DNA of 64,000 bases from Eumeta japonica (lineage: Eukaryota; Arthropoda; Insecta; Lepidoptera; Psychidae): contig BGZK01000105.1 of assembly GCA_005406025.1 (NCBI GenBank), positions 1-64,000 of the forward strand, written 5' to 3'. The notes under the pieces were generated by a model, which did no database searches, had not been told where the DNA came from, and saw only the letters and a program-made list of their open reading frames with translations. A program made the position numbers and the translations under genes. How positions within the stretch are numbered: position 1 is the first letter of the stretch; each line of letters opens with the position of its first letter. Below are positions 56,559-64,000 of the stretch, one piece after another.

Positions 56559-58830
56559 GTTATCTTCATCATATTTTTTTTAAGTCTGATTATTATTATT
56601 TGCGTGTCTCCAGTACAGATTAAAGTAATAGAAACACTTACAAATTATCTAATACTTACACTTTTGCATGCACTATTACTGTTTGCGTGCAGTATTATCT
56701 ACGAATTCCTGCTTTACATCCTTATGTAGCACTTTTAATATCCAATACCGTAAGAAACCAGGCATGTTACGTGTCTTAACATAAAAATACACGGGTGATC
56801 GACGTAAATAAAATAAAAACAAAATTCAATCCCGTGTCACTCACATGCGTCACCCCTCCAGTTTATTTAACGGTTAACTATACAAACAAAATAATTAACA
56901 CAATCCCTCCGTACGCATATCGAATAACCGCGTATTATTAGACATCAACCTTCATTTACCCTTGTCCGACGCACAATACATATATGCGTATACACATTCA
57001 TTTCCATCAAATATTATACTTAAACATTCTGTTAATGAACCTGCATGTCCAGAATAGATACCTGTTTACTTTTAACTGACTAGCGCGAGAGGTGATGGGC
57101 TCTTAAATTCATCAGGTGTGGATGTGCGGGCATCACGAAAACCTGGGAGCCGTTGTTATTCCAATAATTTATTGTACGTCTGGTTGAAACTCCGGCTTAG
57201 TCATTTGATTGAATCGCTTTTCACTTGGATTTATGTTGTAGCAATCGATTTCAAATGCAGAAGGTTTATTTCGTAGCGTGATGTTTAGAAAATAGTTTAA
57301 AATAAGTATTAACGTATGTAACAAATGTTTTTACACTAAACTCACAAATGGATGACAAACGACCGTTGTACATTATATAAAAATAGAATATCTTGTCCCT
57401 TTTGAAAAAATATTTTAATTTTTAAGGTTACAAATTCAATAGGTATCAACAGGACCTTACTACTAAGCCTCCTGTACGTCCGTCCATTGATCGAACGTTT
57501 AAAAATCTTGTATCTTGAACCATAACAGGTTTACTTTGAAATTTTCACAGAATATGCGTGTACTGTGAAGGATATCTTTAAAGACAATAAAAAAATGGCG
57601 TGACAATAATGTAAAAACTAAAACAAAATTTCAAATTATAAAAACCGGTTAAGTGTAAGACGAGTTCACGATGAAGATTCTGACTTTTAATAAAATAAAA
57701 CCCAATTTTTGGTACACCCACATAACACAAATAAATTTTGTGGTGGTACGGAGCTGTTTATGCACGTGTTTGATTCACTTTTCAGCATTTTTTCTTTATT
57801 TTAATTAAACATTTAATTGTAAACAAAAAATAACTTGACTACCATAAAATGATAATAGTCCAATTATTGACTTAATAATCAGCTAAACTTTGAAAAGTTC
57901 TGCAAGAACTCTTATATAATTTATTTAAAATAAGATATAATTGTTGTTATAAATGTTGTTGAAAATATAATTGTTCTAACTACTTTGTAAACATTTCCAC
58001 CGTTTTCAACTGCCAGCGAAATCGTGAATTCCACCCAAAAAGAATTGAATAACAGTTAAACAATATTAAATGAATAAGCTTCTTTATGGTAATAATACAC
58101 AGTGCCATGTATTAAAAATAGCTCAAACTATTTGTTAAACCTTTCTTGTAACGGATCGAACATAATACACAAGTTTGAGCTCCAATGACATTCATCTCTA
58201 TCAGTGATGCACAAACCAACATTTTTATGTATAGATATTTTCGCAACAGCCACAGAGACTCAGGTCTGCGAGATCTTTTCGTTAATTGATACCAGCGATG
58301 GGTTATTCTCAATAGCTTTCATTTAGTTTATCATTACATATATTTATGATAAACTAAATTCGTATATAGATTGCCATGTATGCATTTTATTTATTTAGAT
58401 ATTACAATTGTCTGGTTTCACATTTCTCACGGGGTCTGCGTCTCTATCTCGACTCTATACATATCCTTTTTCAGACTTTTGGTTTCAAGATCTCTCCAGC
58501 ATATAAATTTACCAATATAACTAATGTTCGCATAGTCAACCATAAAGGCATCATGTCTCTTGTGCAACCTACTTTACAACATAATCAAGGATAAATACAT
58601 TTTGATCTTGAGACTATAAATAATTTTATGACGAGCTTTAACATATAAAATGCCTTACTTAATTAACATATAAATGCTGGATATCTAAATTTTAAAACTT
58701 TACCGTAACAAACATTTCGTATGTCCTTGGAAATGAATTACGGTCGAAATATAGATTCTTATCGATAATATTTTGAAACCTGTGACGAATTTCGCTATTC
58801 ATTAAAACGGGAAAAAAAGAAGAAGAAAAT
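56559..58830. other. Non-coding; repeat fragment at 57,440-57,700
   Basis: 57,440-57,700 has repeat wording ('cctgtacgtccgtccattga', 'tgaaattttcacagaatatg') of the 'gggttccg' family. An inverted repeat lies at 58,321-58,359 ('atttagtttatca' / 'tgataaactaaat'). No gene. Confidence 0.4.
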
Positions 58831-59074
58831 AGAGTCGACCTCTCCAAGCGTTCGGCTGTCCGTCACGCGAGTACACGCACCCACCCATACTGACTTCGTC
58901 AGGTTCACGCCGTACGGAGATGCAGTTATCAATAGTATTCTTGGCTTCTAAGAACAAAGAACGTTCCCGAGGATGGTGATGATATGTTAATCATCAAACG
59001 GACACGATAATCTCAGCCGCTGTTGTTAACTAGTGACGAGTTCGTGAGCAAAGAGAAAAAAAAAGTCTACAACA
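58831..59074 (+). promoter_or_regulatory. Candidate promoter and 5' UTR of the 59.1-kb exon
   Basis: Less AT-rich unique sequence ('acgcgagtacacgcacccac', 'ttcacgccgtacggagatgc') directly upstream of a coding ATG. 'cttcgtcaggttcacg' is initiator-like. No TATA box seen. Inferred from position only. Confidence 0.35.
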
Positions 59075-59183
59075 ATGTCAGTGACCATAGACATGGATGG
59101 TAGTTTTAGCAACAAGAACAACCTGCGCCGCCGCACGCTCAACACTCTGAAGTCGGCGATGACCGCTTTGAAGCAGATCGCAA
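59075..59183 (+). CDS. Candidate first coding exon ending in a splice donor
   Basis: ATG at 59,075 in 'acaacaATGt' opens 36 codons beginning MSVTIDMDGSFSNKNN and ending RRRTLNTLKSAMTALKQIA. One base of a split codon and 'gcaa|gtaagc' follow, a strong 5' splice site at 59,184. Codon use is GC-richer than the surroundings (cgc cgc cgc acg ctc), unlike chance AT-rich frames. The N-terminus is acidic then basic, with an amphipathic helix. There is no signal peptide or membrane segment, so it is probably cytoplasmic. No exon 2 lies within the window. The phase-1 end and the helix resemble those of the 20,645-20,849 frame. Short swappable N-termini of this kind are known in several families, but I do not recognise the protein. 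Confidence 0.6.
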
Positions 59184-60450
59184 GTAAGCGTGTTTTTTTA
59201 AGCGTGTCTCGTATCCTAACTTTTGATTACAATTCCCTATTGTAATCATTAAATTCTATATCGACTATATTAAAAATCGGTATTATGTTGTATTGTTTTC
59301 ATTATACAAAGCCTTCCAGATTCATAGTGACCGTTAAATATTATATTTTCATTGTTTATAAGTAACATGGAGAACAAATCTGCTGCACGCCATGACGCTT
59401 GATAAATATTAAAACATTTTTAAAATAGATTCGAATTCTATTTTTCTTGATATTTTCTTCTTTTTAATGTGGAAAAATTGCAGAAGTGCGTAATCAATTA
59501 GACTTCAAAATGAAATCAGATTTCTGTATCTCGAGAACATTTGAAAGTTTTTCAAATCGACTTTAAATTTTAATATCCTCTTATAGAAATTCGAAATATA
59601 GCAAAGTAAATAGTTGATAAGAAATTTATTGTCCCTAAGAAAATGCCACAACATATTTAATTTCCGAAAAAAATCACCAAACTTTAAAGTATAGCTCGAA
59701 TCCAATTCCGAAAACATCAAATTAATATTTTATTTCTTACAAAATACGCACCCACTTCGAACGTCACTACACTTTGGAGAAATAACGAGAAAAACGTACA
59801 AATCACGTTGTTATATACTCTAAAATGTATTAAATGACTCTCATAGCTTTTATAATTACTTAGTGGTAACCTTCAAAAAGCTGTTGCTGTCTCCTTGAAA
59901 ATTGGTATCAGTGCTAAAAGTGCATTTCAATGAACTCTGTTTATTATTCATCTGTGTCAACTTTAAACAATAAATATCATTTCATTCTATGATTCTAGAA
60001 TGAACATTTCCGTTATAAATACTTTCCCAATTATAATTGAAATTAAAGAAATATAAATATAATACATTTTTTAAATTCTATTAAATTGAAATTGTATAAC
60101 AATTTTTAAGTACCAGCATGTCACTATTCTCTTTGTGTGGATTAAAAATCATCCATTTTCTGTGGCTGTCATGCTGAATTATGTTACATACAAATTCATG
60201 TGGATGTTTAAAAAAAAAATCTATCCACAAACATAACAACAATATTGGTAGTGTCAACGAGGTGTGACTTCCTCCAACTGTTTGATGTTTGTCGGGTCAT
60301 GAATAAACTTGGTACAGATTTATTAAAGCCAAAGAAGCATTCCTGTCCAAATGATGTTTTGTTCTAATGCTACATAATTGCTATGCAATGGTTGGCAGTG
60401 TAGATTTGAATTTACATTTTGACTATTTTAAATCAATTCCAAATGCACTA
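59184..60450. other. AT-rich, probable intron
   Basis: No gene or clear repeat recognised. Confidence 0.4.
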
Positions 60451-60530
60451 TTCCTGGAGGCAAGAGAGATATACAAAGATCGTCCCATGAGGAAATCTGT
60501 AGTCTCTGCCTACCCTTCTGGGAAATAGGC
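60451..60530 (+). pseudogene. Short LINE tail fragment
   Basis: Encodes AREIYKDRPMRKSVVSAYPS then GK and TAG, the extreme C-terminus of the same LINE family as 25,119-25,500. Only about 80 bases survive. It is a strongly 5'-truncated insertion or a decayed remnant. Confidence 0.75.
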
Positions 60531-63379
60531 GTTAGTTTATACTATTATTATTCCTTTAATTCTATTACAAGCTTTATATCTATACAATTCGCTTTTTGCG
60601 TGGAACGAGATGTGTTTTTTACCGTGTTGCTTTCGATTTACATCACATAACGGAAATTCACCAATAAGATTTTTAACGTAAGTTAAATTTTTCAATTAGT
60701 CTGGCTGTCCGTCACGACATTTTCACCGCATCAAAGGTCGTTAGCCGCCCTTGATCGACACTGAATCAGCATTGACGGCTTAAAGTCGAAGCCCTTCGGT
60801 CTGAAATAAAAATCTTTCTAGATATTTTACCAGTTTTTCAAGGAATCACTTGCACATCTTCATTTGTCTTTGCGATTAACTCACGGAAATTATTCCGCGA
60901 GCGGTCACGAGAACCTGGAAGATGCAGAATCGTCCAATATTTGATGTTGCCGCTCTTGTCGATTTGCAGCAATGTGATATTGCTATTGTTCGAGTATATT
61001 GTATTGTACGTTTTTATCCTCAAGAAGCGATAAACGCGACCGTGGCTCATCCGCCAAACGTCTCCCTCACAAAACCAGATGTCTCAATTTGGCACCGTTC
61101 ATCCGTTTTGTTGTTTCCTTGTACATGGTTATCTCTGATATCGTCTGTTAAATTCGCTGGTCTATCTGACGCACTGAATAAGACAGGGGCGGAGTTTCGC
61201 CCTCTCCAGAACTCCGAATCTCAAAAGGTCCTTCTCAATAAAATCGTAAACATGTAAATGTAATGACGTTACGCTTAAGTTTAAGGTTAACACGTAAGCT
61301 AAATATAATTATATACGTGTATAATGTGTGATTATCACAACGTATGCTGAAAGCTACGAGCACACAGAATAGCAAAAGACATAGCTGGCTAATTCTGATG
61401 ATATTTCCAAAAATGACCATTAAATATGAAACAAAATTAACTTAATATATAATAACAATTGACAATTTTCTTTACGTGATATACAATTTACTCAGCCTTA
61501 GCTCAAATGAGTAGATGATGGATGATAATTAGGCTTTTCCTACTTTTAATGAAATTAGTGTAATAATGAAAAAATAAATTATCAGGGATTTTAGGTGGAA
61601 AAATGATTTTTTTTTTAGTGTAATTACTATTTTTACGCCCATGTTGTTTATTTGAAAATGAATTATCGACTTATTTTTATGATATAAATTTACATTGACT
61701 AATTTGTTTTTAACCTTTGAAACTCATTTAAAATCAGACCTGCATTTATGTTGGGCAACTACATTTCGAAAAACTGAGATATCGTTGAATTTTTCGTGTC
61801 GCATACTATAAAAATCATTCTTAAAAAAATTTTTAACAATAATAATGTCGATAACAAAAAATGTCACTTTTTTATTACCATATTCATTCCTTCACTCTTA
61901 ATACTCTCTCATTTATAATTTTAATCATTTTCTGATTTTTTTTTTTTTTATTTCAAAACGTGGTCATAAATAATTTCAGGTTAATATGAAAATAAAAACT
62001 AATTTTGTACCCTCTAAAAGCTGCAAAAGAATATAAAAACTTTTACGAAATAATAAAAAAAATAACTTGTTCAAATTACAAATGAGGGAATCATGCACAA
62101 TAACAATATATTTAAATAACTCATAAAAAAATCGCTACACTTTATTAAACCTTTTTCAGTCGGACATCTATGATGATGTGGTGGCACTGACAGAGTATTC
62201 AATTATTAAAAGCTTATAAAAGTGACAAAAACTCGAACGCAAACTTACTAGACAAGTGTTTATAACATGTGAGGATATGATTTTGTTTTTTGGGACAAAG
62301 ATAAAAAATAAATTTTAAGATAATATATTTCTTTGTACTCATTAAAAGGAGTATTTAATGGAAAATACAGTATTTTCATAATGATTAATAATATTGACAT
62401 TAACACTTTCATAAAACGAAATGAATTAGCGAAATAATATCATTGTAATATTGAATATGGGACATGATGAGGGAATGATTTTCAAGGTATTCGGTCACCT
62501 GCCATTTCTTATCTTGAAAGAAAAACGTTAAAATTATGTACCTATAGTTTTGCAGTTTCCATAAAAAAAAAATTATAAACTAATATCATTGTTATTGACT
62601 AAAATTGGTGTTAACACGTGAAACTGAGTATGGACACGATTTTCGAATTCATTCGAGAAATAGCCAGCTAATATAGGAGACGTATATGGTAATTAAAGAC
62701 CTTACAATCGCTCGTACTGATTCTCTGAAGTCAAACTTTGGCCACCTAGCCTTCATCATCATCAACATTAATTAATAATTATTACAAATTTTCAAATTTC
62801 CCACAGAAAAATTGGGATAAAATATGGGAAAATATATATACTCACTGTGATACTCAAGCATTATAAAGAAACGTGCCCATTTTGGTTTAATTTTGATTAT
62901 GCCTCGACTGTAAATTTATAGTATTTATAGAGTTAATTTTCGTACATTAATCCCTCTAAGTAAATCGTGTACGTGCTAGTGAGTGTACTAATACACATAT
63001 ACACGCAGTTACATGTCAGCAAATCACCACCGTTTCTTTGGTCGAGCCGTTGACCCAACTGCTCCGGCTATTTGCGGACTGTTTGACAGGCTGTTGAAAC
63101 GCTGTCTCTACACCGTCTGTAAAGTGTTTCGACTAGAGTCCGAACTCTATCTATGATATGTTAAATAATAGTCCGTTGCATTGAGTTTCCTTTAGATGCA
63201 ACTATTGGATTATTTGCTATTATTGAAAATGCATGGAAGGTATTGAAATTTATGTAGTGAGACGATGTGTCAATTTTTGTATATGTAGATGTTTATATAC
63301 TTATTGACTGTTTATATGCATATTAATTGGACATATGTAATGTTGAATATTAATACACCAAATCGAACTTATTTTTATG
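60531..63379. other. Non-coding; less AT-rich island at 60,700-61,260
   Basis: The island carries a 111-codon + strand frame from ATG at 60,922 to a stop at 61,257 that resembles no family I know. It has no splice context and the antisense strand is partly open too. It may be conserved non-coding DNA or a decayed element. The remainder is AT-rich and featureless. Confidence 0.35.
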
Positions 63380-63740
63380 GGTCCATACCTCTTAAAGAAA
63401 AAGATCACTTCGTTAACCGTATATCGATCTGTCCCTCAAGACCCTTCTTCTCAGGAACGCGTCGAGGTATCAAGTTGAAATTAATATCAAATACTGCGTC
63501 TGCGTTTGACTTTGACTGACTTAGAAGCTTGATTTTTAGGGTTCCGGGCCAAAATGGCAAAACGGAACCCTTATACTTTCGTCATGTCCGTCGATCTATT
63601 CGTATGTCACAGGCATTTTATTCAAAAACTGCAATATGAAATGTATAGTGTAGATATCTTGTTTGAGCCGCTACTTACTTTGGTAGTTAAATATCACAAA
63701 TAAATGTTTCTAGGGGGGCACTCCATACATGTAACAGAAA
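63380..63740 (+). repeat. Dispersed 'gggttccg...cggaaccc' repeat
   Basis: 'tagggttccgggccaaaatg' and 'gcaaaacggaacccttatac' form a short inverted pair around a small loop, then 'atgtccgtcgatctattcgt'. Upstream blocks at 63,380-63,520 match 3,360-3,520 and 48,125-48,360. This phrase is abundant in lepidopteran genomes. Confidence 0.6.
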
Positions 63741-64000
63741 CTGAAAAAAATTTTTTTAGTAAACGTCAACAAGAGGTGCATATTTCAACAGTTCTTTTAA
63801 AAGCATTTTAAGGTTTCCAGTTAATTTTTCTGATTACATGAACAATTTTAGAAATAATAGCTTCGAAATTTGCAGAAATTGTGTCCCCCCACTATTTTCT
63901 AAACCGTATGTCCAAAAAATATAAAAAAAAATAACAAAGAGAACTCTTAATAGATACTTTCTACGGAAATTATTTTAAACATGGTGGGATGTACTGTTTC

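Overview
The window looks like a stretch of insect, most likely lepidopteran, nuclear DNA: AT-rich and gene-poor, crowded with decayed transposable elements. The lineage call rests on repeat content: SINE ends with a core like gggcggcgatgacc, 'gggttccg...cggaaccc' dispersed repeats, 'gcggctttgcccgc' repeats, and the families of the retrotransposons (I-type LINE, jockey-like LINE, a Penelope-like element with GIY-YIG). There is no prokaryotic gene organisation. Most open frames are chance frames or antisense shadows of dead transposon genes.

Host-gene signal is confined to three places, all on the + strand. At 19,971-20,205 a strong 3' splice site opens a short frame ending in TAG, followed by AATAAA: a candidate last exon of a gene entering from the left. 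It is followed by a GC-rich promoter-like island (about 20,206-20,680) and a basic open frame that ends in a 5' splice site at 20,849. At 59,075-59,183 an ATG-initiated exon also ends in a 5' splice site. Both donor-ending frames stop in phase 1 and end in similar amphipathic helices (TAWTGVKFAL / SAMTALKQIA). I infer alternative first exons of one gene, whose long 5' intron would fill about 20.85-59 kb and beyond and whose common exons lie right of the window. The family is not identified.

Mobile elements, left to right: a composite repeat (1.2-2.3 kb) with an inverted partner at 12.4-13.4 kb; long-inverted-repeat DNA elements at 4.1 and 22.0 kb; a nearly complete but dead I-type LINE on the - strand (9.8-15.7 kb) with ORF1 zinc knuckles, endonuclease, reverse transcriptase and RNase H; a nested MITE at 16.8 kb; a LINE tail at 25.1 kb; three Penelope-like copies (33.6, 36.8 and 47.2 kb); a dead IS630/Tc1/mariner-type transposase (41.2-42.2 kb); a jockey-like LINE fragment (43.3-44.2 kb); an internally deleted hAT element (45.4-47.1 kb); and a second short LINE tail at 60.5 kb. 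Between them lie SINE pieces, minisatellites, degenerate hexanucleotide tracts, two long perfect or near-perfect hairpins, and several less AT-rich unique islands that could be intronic regulatory DNA. I did not find a clearly novel multi-gene system. The most interesting points are the paired alternative first exons, the composite inverted repeat and the structural variants of the Penelope-like family.
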